A DNA stretch of 64,000 nt from Margaritifera margaritifera (GCA_029931535.1 JAQPZY010001664.1:3008001-3072000), one strand, 5' to 3'. Shown: positions 1-11,386, counted from the first letter of the stretch. A program made the numbers and translations. Notes: generated from the sequence alone by a model not told the origin.

Positions 1-1089
1 ACACAGACGCGGCTAATAAACAGTATGTAGATAAGTATGCAAATGCTAAAATATTGCTAACAGATGGCAATACAAATTTCCTCAAAGAAGCTTTCTTTCT
101 GTAGGACAAAACTTAGCCTCTGTCATCCTTGGCAATAAAATGTTACTGTCAGCGCCCTATATTCTGCCGCTCGCTGGTGGAACTATGACTGGTGACATCG
201 ACACAAATTCTAAAAAATAATTACAAACTTAGTCATGCCAGAAACTTAAATTGATGCGGCCACCAAAGAGTATGCAGATACAAAACTTAGCGCAGATGGT
301 GACATTTTGGTGAACGCGCCAACTTCTACCGCCAATAGAAATATTAGTATGATTTCAGATATTCATGTGGGCAAGTCACTGTACGTTGTTTTTGGTTAGC
401 AAACAAGGCGGATTTGTTTTGAAAGATCATCTGAGGTATCTTATAGTCCAATCATTATTTAAGCGCAAAAAGGTTTAAAAATTATCAACCATGTAAACCC
501 AGTGATGTTTGAAGCTACTTGCGCCAGAATTAATGTAGATTCAGCACAAATAAAAATCTAGGTGTTCCTACAGATAATACAGATGCGACCACAAAGGTAT
601 ATGTGGATTTCAAGCGAATAAAAATACAATAGGACATATTTCACTGCTGTTGTCCAATTCTGTTAATCGCAACTGATTGTAGCCTCTGCATCCTCGAAAT
701 ATTCAGCAGCCTTTAGAGCGCATCTGGCTTTTGCTGACCACATATCTACTGCGTCAAATAGCGAATAGGCTACAGCAGAAGTTTATAATAATTTTTGGAT
801 CAGAATAGATTGTCCTGTGGCGGTTACTATTTGGCGCTTTCAACTTAGAGGCAGATCATTTGAAACGGAATACATCATTTATTGCCATCTAAAAGCGTCC
901 AATTACTGCGCTAACTGGACCGCGCTTTACACAAGTACGGGTACATTAGGGTCACCTCTGGATACTTTTGATATTGCAAGCCCTGGCATGACAAAATATT
1001 GTCTCTACAGATTGTATTGCATTTTTGCGATGCCAATCAATCCCGGTCTGACTTATTTTCAGATTTTTACGCTACATGGTCTTAAGTAA
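1..1089 (+). pseudogene. phage tail-fibre-like repeat protein, decayed
   Basis: Three blocks match the tail-fibre pattern in which a conserved Asp-Ala-Ala-Thr-Lys-x-Tyr-Val/Ala-Asp string follows a short Asn-Leu-x-x-Pro segment. They lie near positions 5-40, 220-290 and 555-615. One is preceded by a Gly-Gly-Thr-Met-Thr-Gly-Asp-Ile segment near 178-200. Such repeats are typical of bacteriophage tail-fibre and collar proteins and also occur in some eukaryotic virus-like ORFs. The blocks sit in different frames with several stops, so the gene is dead. An open 90-codon stretch at 817-1089, rich in aromatic residues, may be the C-terminal receptor-binding-like head; that is inference. The gene runs off the left edge. 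It heads a series of small same-strand ORFs reaching about 3.0 kb. Confidence 0.55.
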
Positions 1090-1102
1090 ACAAATATATA
1101 AG

Positions 1103-1300
1103 ATGTCATAATTCGCAAGAATTGCACGCGAATTTAACACTCTGTTGTTTGAAGAAAAACACGAGGACCTGGCTTTTGATGACGTGAAAACTCAGACGTA
1201 TTATGATGATATTGGTGAAAACAAACAACTGTATAAAAAGTTTTTGGCGGATCCAAAAAGCGTAAAGATAGATGATATCATGCTCAATCTTCTTCGGTAA
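1103..1300 (+). pseudogene. small hypothetical protein, early stop
   Basis: An ATG 14 bases after the tail-fibre-like gene opens a 65-codon frame whose third codon is TAA. The rest is open and has a natural-looking composition: acidic and aromatic, with a run of Asp-Asp and Lys-Lys pairs, ending in Leu-Leu-Arg. I do not recognise the family. Spacing and strand suggest it belongs to the same compact gene series as its neighbours. Confidence 0.35.
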
Positions 1301-1305
1301 CTCAT

Positions 1306-1524
1306 ATGAGAGCGTCACAGTTGGGGGACGAGCTATACAAACATGACAAGTTAAAACAGTTCTGCAATGACAAGGAATCAGCCAGCGCTGCTAGAAACAT
1401 AGGAGTGCTCTTTAAAACCATACAAAACGAATTGGGTGTTATTAACTTACAATTAGTGAACCTAACCCAAAAAATAAAACCCCAAAAAATTAAGCGAAAG
1501 AGAAAGAAAGGATATAGATGCTGA
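1306..1524 (+). CDS. small basic-tailed hypothetical protein
   Basis: An intact 72-codon ORF starts six bases after the preceding stop. The N-terminal two thirds look helical, with regularly spaced Leu, Ile and Val, and the last 15 residues are strongly basic (Lys-Arg-Lys-Arg-Lys-Lys). This would suit a nucleic-acid-binding tail or a nuclear localisation signal. Family unknown. Tight packing with genes on either side resembles a viral gene array rather than host DNA. Confidence 0.4.
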   Translation: MRASQLGDELYKHDKLKQFCNDKESASAARNIGVLFKTIQNELGVINLQLVNLTQKIKPQKIKRKRKKGYRC

Positions 1525-2112
1525 CTACGCCTGCAGGTAGAATCAAATCTGGCAACAACAACAAAAAACTTTAAAAACAAACGGTATTTTTACAAAGAGT
1601 TTGGTTTGGATTATGACGACGCAGAAACTATTCTGAGAGTGATGACGCTACCCGATATAAAAGATCTTCCTAGTGATCCGCAACCGCTGGCTGAAGCAGA
1701 AAAGCCAGATCCACAATCTAAAGCAGAAAAGCCGCAGTACAACCTGAAGCAGAAAAGCCGAAGCCACAACCTGCAGCAGAAAAGCCGCAGCCACAATCAT
1801 AACCAGAGCCAGAGCAACCCCAGTAGAGATTCCTGATCCTGAAGCAGAAATTCCTTAGCCTGAAGCAGAACAGCCACAAAAAGATGAAATTCCAGAGGTT
1901 GTAAAAAAAGATAGCTGGAGGTTATTATCACATATTAAAATACAGAAGTTATAACCTGTATAAAGACAACGTTCTTCCAGCGGCTCTTGAATACGTTGGA
2001 CAGTTAACGCCAGAAGACAAGCTAACTCTTGCTGCATTTGACGATAATATCACAAAGAAAATATTTCGAAATAACTACTTTGCAAATGCTCCAGATCCAG
2101 ACGTAAAAAAAT
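1519..2112 (+). pseudogene. Pro/Glu/Lys repeat protein, frameshifted
   Basis: Open stretches in several frames share one composition. An N-terminal part (1519-1680) is followed by imperfect repeats of a Glu-Ala-Glu-Lys-Pro-Gln-Pro type unit at about 1690-1870, then a charged C-terminal part (1880-2112) that includes a Leu-Thr-Pro-Glu-Asp-Lys-Leu-Thr segment. Frame changes inside the repeat block turn the same DNA into Gln/Ser/Asn-rich peptide. Tandem Pro-Glu-Lys repeats often form extended stalks in structural proteins. Function here is unknown. Confidence 0.4.
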
Positions 2113-2535
2113 GAAAAAGTATCTTAAAGATCGCTTGTTTGAAATGACACCTCATAAAGAAAATCTTGATAAAATAGCAAAACAGAATTTCTGATTTTAT
2201 CAAAAGAAAAAGAAAATCTCAATTTTTACATCAGGTAGCAGAAATATTTACTGCATATCATTATGTCATCAGATTCACTTAAAGCATAGATATGATCCAA
2301 AATCTCTTGCAAAAGCAAGTCATTTTCTTAACTCAAAACCTGATGGTGGAATTGGAATGATACGTGCCTATTACTACTCAGAAAATATCTTATGCGTGCT
2401 GCTGGATATAATATCGAATCCCTGCCAGATCCATCAGAAGAAATGAAAGAAAGCTTAAAAAAATTCGACACCTCAATGACAGTTATACCATGACATATTA
2501 CAGCTAAAACTACCTCCAATATACTTTAGAATAAC
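2111..2535 (+). pseudogene. hypothetical protein, several frames
   Basis: The frame opens with ATG at 2111 just before the previous ORF ends and stops after 27 codons near 2192. Coding-like sequence resumes in other frames at about 2270-2500, with a readable Pro-Asp-Gly-Gly-Ile-Gly-Met-Ile-Arg-Ala segment. At least two indels are needed to join the parts. No family recognised; listed because it fills the gap in the same-strand array. Confidence 0.3.
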
Positions 2536-2541
2536 TAGTAG

Positions 2542-3000
2542 GTGAGGCGGCTAAAAAATAACATTGGTTTATATACGAGGAAAGATATCATAGACTTCAA
2601 TCACATTAGCAGCCATCTCGAAAAAGAACTTTTCGCGTATTACTACAGTTATCACCAACAGGCTTACTGTTTCGAGCGGTCTTACAGATATTACAAGCGC
2701 ATGTTGGTTTTGTTGTCTGCCATTCTTCTAGGATTAATCGCTGCAGGTGTTGCTGGCACTAGCGCCTTTTTAAATCCATTTCTGCAGGATATTTCTGACG
2801 TTGGAATTGCAGCTCAAGCCGCTTTCAGAAATTGGAGCCAAAAATTCAAACCAAGCTGGCGATGTGTAAATACGCTTACATCACGTACACAAAATATCTT
2901 AATCAAATTAAGACCTGGCTTCTCGGAGTTTTATTATTTTAGTATGAGAAGTCTTCTTAGTATTAAGCTACGGGAGCTTCTCAGAGTTTTTATAAGGTAG
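2542..3000 (+). CDS. predicted membrane protein
   Basis: This 152-codon ORF begins with a GTG or lies open from further upstream, so the start is uncertain. Residues 15-50 are rich in Tyr, His and charged residues. They precede one clear hydrophobic segment of about 25 residues (Leu-Leu-Ser-Ala-Ile-Leu-Leu-Gly-Leu-Ile-Ala-Ala-Gly) at residues 55-80. The last third is basic and may be out-of-frame readthrough. This looks like a single-pass membrane protein with an N-terminal helical domain. Its place at the end of the small-ORF array suggests it belonged to the same virus-like unit. Confidence 0.4.
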   Translation: MRRLKNNIGLYTRKDIIDFNHISSHLEKELFAYYYSYHQQAYCFERSYRYYKRMLVLLSAILLGLIAAGVAGTSAFLNPFLQDISDVGIAAQAAFRNWSQKFKPSWRCVNTLTSRTQNILIKLRPGFSEFYYFSMRSLLSIKLRELLRVFIR

Positions 3001-3298
3001 TTTGCCTTTTGTATGAGAAGTCTTCTTTTTGTGTACTTATTTGGGGACTAGAGTGAGTTTTTTTTTTAAAATACCTTAAGTCCAAGTCATATGTTTTTAT
3101 TTTATGTGCCTGGTAGTAAAAAGAACTGGTGCACTTTCGAGTATATAGAAGTACTATATTGTGAATAGTTTGTTTAATTCAGTTGAGTGTTGTTCATAGG
3201 ACATGTTACTATGTGATTTTGATTATTGCATTATTATATGCAAATTTGAATGTAAAAATGCTTTATTGCATAAATCTTTTTTTCCCCAAGGAGGAAGA
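3001..3298 (+). other. non-coding tail ending in a polypurine tract
   Basis: No gene seen. The last 11 bases before the LTR (AAGGAGGAAGA, ending 3298) are purine only, as expected for the plus-strand primer of an LTR retrotransposon. This stretch is therefore probably the 3' end of a retrotransposon internal region. A short motif, GAGAAGTCTTCTT, occurs twice (about 2946 and 3013). Confidence 0.5.
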
Positions 3299-4109
3299 TG
3301 TTACGGAATTATGTATATGGAATCTATAGTGTGCTTAAACTTTTGGCCTATGACTCTACTTTAAAGTTGTGTCAAATAGTTATTCATATTTAAGTTGGGG
3401 TTAGTTGTGCTATTAATCAAATAACAACATGTTTACTGATATTTTGTTCCAGGTCAGAGCTGTTGATCATTCTTCAGTAAAATTCCATGAAATTGACGCA
3501 TGACACGTTTCCTGTTGTGAAATGTGCCATTTGAAAGTTGTATAAAAGACCTGGAAATACGAATTAATTCCATTCCATTTTAGATCTTGAGCTGAAAAGA
3601 ACTGTTTTTTTATGATCAGCTTTTTGGAATCATCAGATTGTTTGAAATAATAGCCATGCTGGAATCCTGTAATGATGTAATGTCATGCTTTATGAATGAT
3701 TCAAAAGGAATTATTTATTGGACCATTCAACAGAGCTACCTGAATCATATTATCGTTGGAACATCATGACAGTCCAGACTCATTCATTCGGAACCATCAT
3801 TCTTTCGGAACATTCGTTCATTACGAAGACTCATTCTTTCGGAACATTTGTTCATTACGAAGATTCATTTGGAACATTCATTAACTTGGAACATTCATTC
3901 ATTTGGAACATTTTATAGTTTCTATATATACAGGACTTGTGATTAGGACACTAATAATTGTTGGATTATTTGGATTTTAATACACGAAACTGTAAGTGTA
4001 TTTTGATTTTCACATTAATTATTTAAAATAAATTGTTTGTTGATTTTTACAGACATTGTTGGTTTCACTTTCTTTTTGTTACGTTTGTTCGAGCCATAGA
4101 GTCGTAACA
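3299..4109 (+). mobile_element. 3' LTR of an LTR retrotransposon (TGTTACG family)
   Basis: The sequence begins TGTTACGGAATTATG and ends GAGTCGTAACA, so its ends form a 7-bp inverted TGTTACG/CGTAACA pair. Two further copies lie in the opposite orientation at 33073-33930 and 57954-58805. Orientation is set by the polypurine tract just upstream, a TATAAAAG box at about 3541 and AATAAA near 4028. The U3-like part carries imperfect 30-bp repeats of a TTCGGAACATT type (3775-3915). The 4-bp flanks (AAGA and CTCT) do not match. With the polypurine tract present, this looks like the 3' LTR of a truncated element rather than a clean solo LTR. Confidence 0.8.
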
Positions 4110-4763
4110 CTCTATGTAGATCTTTCTTTAGATATGAGGACAATTCTGCTTCAGTAGATTCGCCAAGATCAGTAAAGTCGTTGTAGTTACCAAAAAATCC
4201 TATGATACCTATTGCGACTGGATCCTTATTGTACCAGGTAATCTCTGTTATGAAATTTGTTGTCGTATTCTGGATAAAATCCCAATTGATTCAAAGAACA
4301 TTTACGAGATATTCCATCGACTAGCAGACCGTATGAAGTAAGCACTGAAACTTCTAAACCTGATAATACTTGTGGTAAATAATATTCTGGCAACTTGCTG
4401 ACGTCTCTGCTTAAGGGAAACGTAAATTCTAACAGCAAATGTTTATTGTGGTCAACAGTGTAGCCATCTGGACTGTATCTGAATCTATAGTTTGAATGCG
4501 GATATCATTGCCCATCACTTTTACGTTCATGGTGGTCTCAATGAATCTTCTAACGACTGGCTCAAATAATGTTCCCAAAGACGAGGCAGAGTTGTATACG
4601 ATGATTGTATGCTAAGTTTTCTTCTACTTATATCCTCAGCTGTGGCAAAAGGACAAATTGCAAGAACTGTAGCCAACTCTGAACCACCTAATGTCGTACA
4701 CATTAATGAATGCCATTTAGGAGACCTCTTTTTTAGCTGATGCACTATCACAAATGATTCCAA
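4110..4763 (-). pseudogene. unknown protein, three frames, cut by the LTR
   Basis: Reading leftwards on the minus strand, coding-like sequence changes frame at about 4440 and again near 4225, and stops abruptly at the LTR boundary. Readable parts include a Leu-Leu-Glu-Phe-Thr-Phe-Pro-Leu-Ser segment (4226-4438) and an acidic segment with Asn-Asp-Phe-Thr-Asp-Leu-Gly-Glu close to the LTR. The LTR seems to truncate it. No family recognised. It could belong to the same virus-like unit as the ORFs at 1-3 kb, but strand and composition differ, so this is a guess. Confidence 0.3.
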
Positions 4764-5730
4764 TTAGAAGAATTATGTAAACATTAAAATAGGCAACATT
4801 AATATGCAGCCTCCTTAGGCCATTCTAAAACAAAAAAAAAAAAAAACAACAAAACCCAAACACTAGAATGATTGAGGCCATATGCGCGAAAAACAAAAGT
4901 CCAGTCTAAGGACCGAGTGCTAGCCCTGTTGTATCTTTTAGTTAACAGCAGTCAAGGAACATATCGAAATCGCATTACCATTGCATCCGATCCTAGTGTG
5001 AACGACTTCGGAGGCGGGTTTTTAGCCCTTAACCTTTTAACTTCCAGCAACTTTCAGTTGTGTTCACATCGGAAGTTTAGGCAGTCCCACTCACTGGACA
5101 AGAACGTGAATGTCAACAAACATTGTGCGACAAACAGACCTTGAACCAGCTAACTATGTGTTTATTTGTGGATACCTCTCAGACCTCTAGCTATGTTATG
5201 TTATGAAGCCTTTTAGGTGACCCCCTGTTAGTTCCGAAAGTTGTAAAGGGTTTTTGTGTCTGTGTGTTTCTCCATGGTCTGTTTTTGTGAGTTTTCCGTA
5301 ATAAATCAAAACGAATTTTGCCATAAAATGTATTCATTTAATTTTGGATTTGGGTTCCTCTTTGCATTGTTTTGTTGCGTACTTGTTTAGGTCTAAGTCT
5401 CCAGGTTACCATTCGTTCCGCTCCCGGCCTAAAGAGACTTTAGCATGGCCCGTATTCCCCTCCTCAGGCATTACACCTTTCGGCTGGTTTCCTGGCATTG
5501 TTGTGGGTATGATTTTTGTGATCCTTGCCAGGGATATAATTAGTCCATTAGTGTTCTGTTTGTGCCATAAACCCGTTATATAGTTGTATGGACTGGCTTT
5601 CTATATCTAATCATACTATATTTGTATTAATGTTTATTATTAAACAAAAAGGAAAGGAAATGGTACGATATATTATAGGTATATATAGAGTTAGGGAGTG
5701 TGACATTTCTGGCTTGTGTTGGACCGACGA
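4764..5730. other. no gene recognised
   Basis: Contains an A-rich run at 4831-4858 and two short chance-level plus-strand ORFs (4872-5144 and 5344-5583). From about 5200 the base composition changes to GC-richer, T-rich DNA. This may be the 3' untranslated region of the minus-strand LINE to the right. Confidence 0.4.
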
Positions 5731-6262
5731 AAGGGTTGTCCTCGGGACAACCTTTCCCCTAGTGGGAGAGATATACCCGTCTGCGTCCAGCCCATTGGCC
5801 ATACTATGTTCTCCCCCATTCTCTGATAGTCATAGTTCTAACGCCATCTATTTAAGTATTTTTGATTTAATTTTTCTCTTTCAAAAAGAACTTGACAAAA
5901 ATAACAAATAAAAAACATGAGAAAAAAAAAAAAATTTTAAATTAAAGTTATGCCTCCGTTTTCAGAAACTCTGGTGTGACTCGTACTACCTCGCGTGAGT
6001 CTGATAGCATTTGCGTCAAACCGTCCTCATTACTTACGTGAAGGACATAACTTTCCCTGTGTTTATGTGTTTCTTATTTTTGTGACCTAGCTACTTTGTT
6101 AGTCTATATTAGATTTTGCGATTTTTTCCTTTTGTGTTAGTGTATTTTTTTCTCTGAGTAGTCCTGTATCTCTCTTATAGGTAGGGGAGATATGTTGCCC
6201 CTGAGGAGTGGTTTGCTGGGTCCCTCGTTAGGGACCCTCCCCCTAGTGGAAAGGGTATATCC
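5731..6262. repeat. two diverged hairpin-plus-tail repeats
   Basis: At about 5734-5780 an 8-bp inverted repeat (GGTTGTCC and GGACAACC, loop of three) is followed by CCCCTAGTGGGAGAG and a TATACC motif. At about 6216-6262 a different 8-bp stem (GGGTCCCT and AGGGACCC) is followed by nearly the same tail (CCCCTAGTGGAAAGG then TATATCC). Stem bases differ on both arms while pairing is kept, and the tail is conserved. Likely structured elements of the LINE 3' region. Confidence 0.55.
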
Positions 6263-6699
6263 AGCCTTCCTCTACCCCTGACGACCTCTTCCCTCCGCTT
6301 CAGGCATACAGGTTTACTCCGTTAGTATGTTGTTCCCCTTTCTTTTTCCATATATTATTTCCTAAAATAAGAGTTCGTTCGAAAAATATTATTTAAATAC
6401 CAAAAATGATGTGTGTAATTTTCCAAACATGTGCGTGAAATGGATCCAGTTCGCCCATCCACGTACCTCTCTCATATGGAGTGATTTACTTGTTCCCCTC
6501 ATTTCAGTGTTTGTACTTATTACTTTAATTTATTATCGTTTTAAATATTATAACTTGGGTGCTCTTTTAGGAAATAAATATCTACAAATTATAAGAGTAT
6601 TTCCGGTCTTTTCCCGTGCCATTAATCCATAGTTCACGTGGAAAGGTTCTCTGTGTATGGTATAATTCCACATCTTTTCATTACACTTGTAATATATGT

Positions 6700-9140
6700 T
6701 TATATTTCTCTATATATTTGGTTATGTTCCATATCGTTTGTATACAAGATGATGTTTTTATGGAATTTACTAAATTTGTTTTTTATTTTATCTGTAATCT
6801 TGTTTCTTTCTGCAATAGTTTCAGTGTAGTGCAGTACAATATGCTTTTGCGTATATGAAATTATCATACATAGAGGGTAAACTGGAATGCTGGTAATCAT
6901 TCGTCTATTAAAGGCTATTTCTCCTGCTAACCAGGTATTGTATAGATATTTATTCATATATCTTTGTATTGCAGTTTGTTTTATACCAGCCCATTTTTTC
7001 CATATTTGTAACCATTTCAGCTCCAGATTTTCCATCTCTATTTTGAAGCGTATTTTCTTTGTGAATTCCTGGTTTATGTGTGGATAGATATTTTTATCTT
7101 CTTTTTCCGTCCATGTTTGTTGTGAATTCTTGTATTTAAAAATAATATCTCTAGTCTGTCGCATTTTTGGGGTGGAGTGGGGGTGGGTGGTTCTGTCGGT
7201 TTGGTTAACTTGTTGTTTCTGTATATTTCTGGATAATTGCTTACCACTGAAGCCAAACATGTATATATATATTGACCCCCATGCATAATTCTTCTTCTTT
7301 GGCATATTTCTTACCCTATTTATGATATTTTGATATTTTATGTTTTCTTATGTCTTAGGTGTGGCAGGCCTAGGCCTCCCTCCGCCTTTTGTTTATATAA
7401 ATATTCTCTAGGGAGGTAATGAAATTTCCCTCCCCAAATGAAATGTATGATTGATATTATTATCAATTTGTTCTATCATACCATTATTGACGTCTATGGC
7501 ACTTAGTAAGTACCAAATCTGGCTGTATATATATGTTTTGGCTACTTTAATTTTTTCAATTAAGTTTAAGGGTGAATAAGACCATATGTCTGTTTGCGTT
7601 TGTACTTTCCCCAGCATGTACTTATGTTTTTTTATCTATGGACCTTTTTCCATATATTATGCCTAGTGCTTTATTATCTTTTTTTTAAATTAAATTTGGT
7701 GGGAGTCCAGGGTGGTTACTCTTTAGTTTCCTATCAGTAAAATTTCTGTTTTTGCATGATTTACCTTAGACCCAGTGGCCTTTTCAAAATCTATGAATTC
7801 TTTTTCTAGGTATTTGAGTGAGTGACCATCACGAATATAATTCGTGCAATCGTCCGCATGTTGGATCATTTTAAATTCTTTTTCCAAGTTTGGTATCTTA
7901 ATTCCTTGTATATTATTATTAATATTGATTTTTTTTACATAGTACTTCTATTGCGATTACATTGACAGAGAAAATCATTGTCGTACAGATATTTCTATTT
8001 TTAAAGCTCTTCGTTCTCGCTCCATTCATTTGTACTCCCGAGGTAATATTTTTATACAATATTTTTATCCAATTACAAAAGAGTGATCCAAATTTGTAAT
8101 GTTTAAGTATTACATCAATGTAACTGTGCTCTATACGATCGAAGGCTTTTTCCTGATGGTACAGAATCATGATTCCTTTTTCCCCTCTACTTTCTATATA
8201 TTCTATTGCTGTGCTGTAAGCGCGTTGTTTGTGATATTTCTAGCCCCCTCCCCGCAGCTTTGGTTAATGTTTATTAAGTTACCCATACAAGATTTCAATC
8301 TGTTTGCTCATATTTTGCATAAAATTTTGAAGTCGGTGTTTAAGAGCGAAATTGGTCTTCAACTTTTTAGGTCTTCTATCTCACATTTCCCTTTATATAT
8401 TTGTGTTATTATTACCTTTTTCAATTGTTTGGTCATTTCCTTACTTAAGAATATATTATTGTATACTAATTCAAGGATCGGAATTGGTTGTTTATGAAAT
8501 TTATATAAAAATCTGTGGATAAACCATCCGAACCCGGTGATTTTACTTTGTTAAGTTTTAATATAGCCTTCTTTATTTCTTCTTCTGGTATGAATTTTAC
8601 ACACGTTTCATTGTCTTCCTCTATTATTTGTGTAAAGTCTACATTTTCACAGTACTTATCTATGTTTTCTTCTGGGATGCTTTGTGAGGTATATAATTCC
8701 TTATAAAATTAATGTATTTCTTTCATTATCTCTTCTCGTTCTTTATACATTATATTATTTTTCTTTAGACACTCCATATTTTTCTCTTTCCACCTCCTTA
8801 TCTCCTCTCTTCTCTATACACCTTGTATACAGGTTAGTATATTTCCCTGCTCTTAGTTTGGTTCCATTTGTTTTATATTCTTGTATTTTCCGATGCTGTT
8901 CTCTTGCTCTTATTTTTTCTTCTTCCTTAGCCTCTGTACTATTTATTATTATTTCACGTCTTTTTTCCATCCTTGTTTGGATTTTATTTTATGGTACAAT
9001 ATTTTTTGGTTATTACTTTAATTTTATCCTTTAGGTTTTCCAATCTACTAGTATATTTTCACTCCCTTTATTTATAACGTCTTGTAATGTTGTTTTTATT
9101 TTTGTTCATATTCTACATCTCCAAGTATCGATTCGTTGAT
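6700..9140 (-). pseudogene. LINE ORF2 reverse transcriptase and C-terminal region
   Basis: A motif of type Gln-Glu-Lys-Ala-Phe-Asp-Arg-Ile (about 8150), where a catalytic aspartate of finger/palm motif A sits, is followed leftwards by a His-Ala-Asp-Asp motif near 7850, the YxDD-box equivalent. A Lys-Ala-Glu-Gly-Gly-Leu-Gly-Leu-Pro motif near 7370, typical of the L1-type C-terminal region, comes next. The last 200 codons (7305-6700) are a mostly open, basic, Trp- and Tyr-rich tail. Several stops and indels separate the parts. Confidence 0.75.
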
Positions 9141-9143
9141 TTT

Positions 9144-9896
9144 TCAATATCCTTGTCCCCATTTCCTTTTATTCTCTAAATTGATACTCAAGCGGACCGC
9201 ATTATGATCAGATTTTTCTGTTGTTATAATTTCACAAGCATCTATCTGTTTTGTTCCCTTTTCCGATATATAGAATTTGTCTAGCCTGCTTCCCTTATTA
9301 GTTCTATATCTATACGTGTACTCCACTTTTTTCTCGTTAAGTGCTCTATATATATATCTATAATCTTATTTCCATCGATAAATTGTTGTATTTCATTTCT
9401 GATATTAATGTAATTTCTGTTAAATCCTCCGCTTCTATCTATTTCCTTATCTATCCAATTAAAGTCGCCTCGCCTCCTATCATACAATTTTCTGTAGAGT
9501 AATTCTGAATATATTCCGTCAAATTTCGAACAAAATCTACTTTCTTTTTATTACTGTCAGCTGGTACATAAACGTTTAATATGTGCCACCCATTTATTTT
9601 TATGTGCAAAATCCTCCATGGGAATGTTTCTCTAATTACCTTGTCCCAAGGTAATCGCAAAGAAGCGTTTTTTTGAATTAGTGCAACCCCTGCCCTTTTT
9701 TCTTTAATGTTGTTACTAGTTAATACTATTGCGTTCAACTTTTTTTCGATCTCTTGTACTATTGCTTTATCTACTTTATGTATTTTTTGCAAGAGTACTA
9801 TACCATAGTTTTTTGTTATATTAGTTAGCTCGCATATTTTATCTTTTATACCATTGATATTCTAAGATATCACACGGAGATTTATTTTCTGCATGA
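9144..9896 (-). pseudogene. LINE ORF2 endonuclease domain
   Basis: The minus strand from 9896 reads an apurinic/apyrimidinic endonuclease-like domain. An Asn-Ile-Asn-Gly motif comes near the start, directly after a TAG. A Val-Tyr-Val-Pro-Ala-Asp strand, Gly-Gly then Asp-Phe-Asn-Trp, Arg-Leu-Asp-Lys-Phe-Tyr and the closing Ser-Asp-His-Asn-Ala motif follow in the proper order. This enzyme nicks target DNA for LINE insertion. Frame changes occur at about 9480 and 9330. Confidence 0.75.
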
Positions 9897-9983
9897 TATC
9901 TTATTTATTGGTTATTTTAATTCTACTTAATTATTTGTATTTTCTTGTTTTTTTAGTTTCATTTAGCTTATTTTCACTTGATT

Positions 9984-11331
9984 CTACATCTGTATTCTGA
10001 TGTGTTGTTTCATTTTTTTTTTTTTTGAGCGATATTGCTCTAGAGTAGCTTTCTTTGTTGTTTTGTAATCTTTGGTCAGAGCTCGTGGCAAAGACGAACT
10101 CCTCTCCCTATGTGGTGATCTTTGCTGTTTCAGCATTTCATCAACCTCTTCCTTTGAAGGCCACTCTGTCAAGGTTCCATGTCTTTTCCTTTTCTGGTCA
10201 GGTTTTGGAGTGGATGTTATGGGGCCCTTACTTGTGACCACTCCTCCTATCCCATTGTTATATGTGCAGACTGTTCCTCTATTTCTACACTCTGCATATT
10301 TATCTCTGTCTCCCTTTCTTCAGGGAGACTTGATTCTATATTTTCTTGGGTCTTTATTTCATCTTGGAAGCTCGACTTGTCCAGCATATAATACGGGGCC
10401 GTAGCTTGTTCTATTAGTTTGATTTGTGTCTGTTTCTGTTTTTCCTCTTGTTTTTCTTTTCTTTTCCCCCTGCACTGGAAAGGGGGCTTCATTGATGATC
10501 GCAATGTCGTCATCCCATTCTAGATTCCCTTTTTCTGATTTCTCTTCATTATTTTCATGAGTTTGCTCTGGTTCTGGCTCTGGTTCTGGCACGGCGTTTA
10601 ATTCCGCCTCGGATCCCTCAACCATAGCCTGTACTATTGCAGTAGTAACTTTCCCAGCATAAGTTTCCTTAGCTTTGCTTAAGGGATTCATACAATCCCG
10701 GGGCACATGGCCCGTCTCATGGCACCTTGTGCAGGGGCGGTGATGTATACAGCCCCTGTACCAGGATTTAATGAGAAAACCCATTACATAGAAAAATGTA
10801 GGCAATTTTTTTGCGTCATCTACTGACAGTGTCATTAGTCTAATCCCTGTTGTTATTGTGGGATAACCCCACACTGTGGCTAGTCTCTCTTTCTTGACTA
10901 TTACTTTCATTTTTCTCTCTAATTTGTATGATAGCTCTTTTGTTGATACTTCAAGCGGGAGCCCAGAAAAGTGGACTTCAACTAGCTTTGTTTTCTATCA
11001 GTCTCTCAATTGGGGTGGGGCCAGGGCCACTTTATCTATTTTCCCCTTGATTTCCACATTTTTTCCAAGTGAGAGTATCGGTACTCCTTCCTTCGCGTAC
11101 AAGTAGTACCTCCCATTTTCTCCGTTTTGAATTGCTGCTATGTCGTCGACGGATAAGGGCTTGTAAAATATCCGCCGGTCGCGGCCGCTCAACTTCTGTG
11201 AGATGCTCACATTCTAGGATCTGGCATCCCGGTTGTCTATGAGCTATTAGGATTCTATCCCCTCCCACTGTCTCAATATATGTACTAAAATATTCTTCAT
11301 GTTTCTTTCCTTCCATTGTTAAGATATCCAC
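9984..11331 (-). pseudogene. LINE ORF1, nucleic-acid-binding protein
   Basis: Fragments in three frames cover an N-terminal region (11331-11000), an RRM-like strand pattern at about 10990-10870, and a single zinc knuckle near 10740-10690 (Cys-Thr-Arg-Cys-x4-His-x4-Cys). An acidic Pro-Glu-rich linker (10620-10550) and a basic Lys-Arg tail follow. LINE ORF1 proteins coat the element RNA and aid target-primed reverse transcription; RRM plus CCHC is a common ORF1 layout. Frameshifts near 11000 and 10350 break it. Confidence 0.65.
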
Positions 11332-11386
11332 AATACAAAATAAATTTCAAACAAAATGAATTTGGATATATGCTGTAAAGCTTTAA

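Larger units (their letters stand above)
6640..11345 (-). mobile_element. degraded LINE, L1/Tx1-like
   Basis: On the minus strand the order is ORF1 (11331-9984) with a CCHC knuckle, then ORF2 with an apurinic-type endonuclease, a reverse transcriptase and the C-terminal conserved region. This is the order of L1/Tx1-type non-LTR retrotransposons. All parts carry stops and frameshifts, so the copy is inactive. The 3' untranslated region may extend left to about 5.2 kb. The 5' end is placed near 11345, where coding-like sequence begins. Confidence 0.8.

Noticed and set aside
3775..3915. CRISPR-like or satellite array
   Set aside because: The 30-bp repeats are imperfect, lack regular spacers and lie inside the U3-like part of an LTR.
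4872..5583. Plus-strand ORFs of 79-90 codons
   Set aside because: No recognisable motif, no neighbours on the same strand, and composition like the surrounding non-coding DNA.
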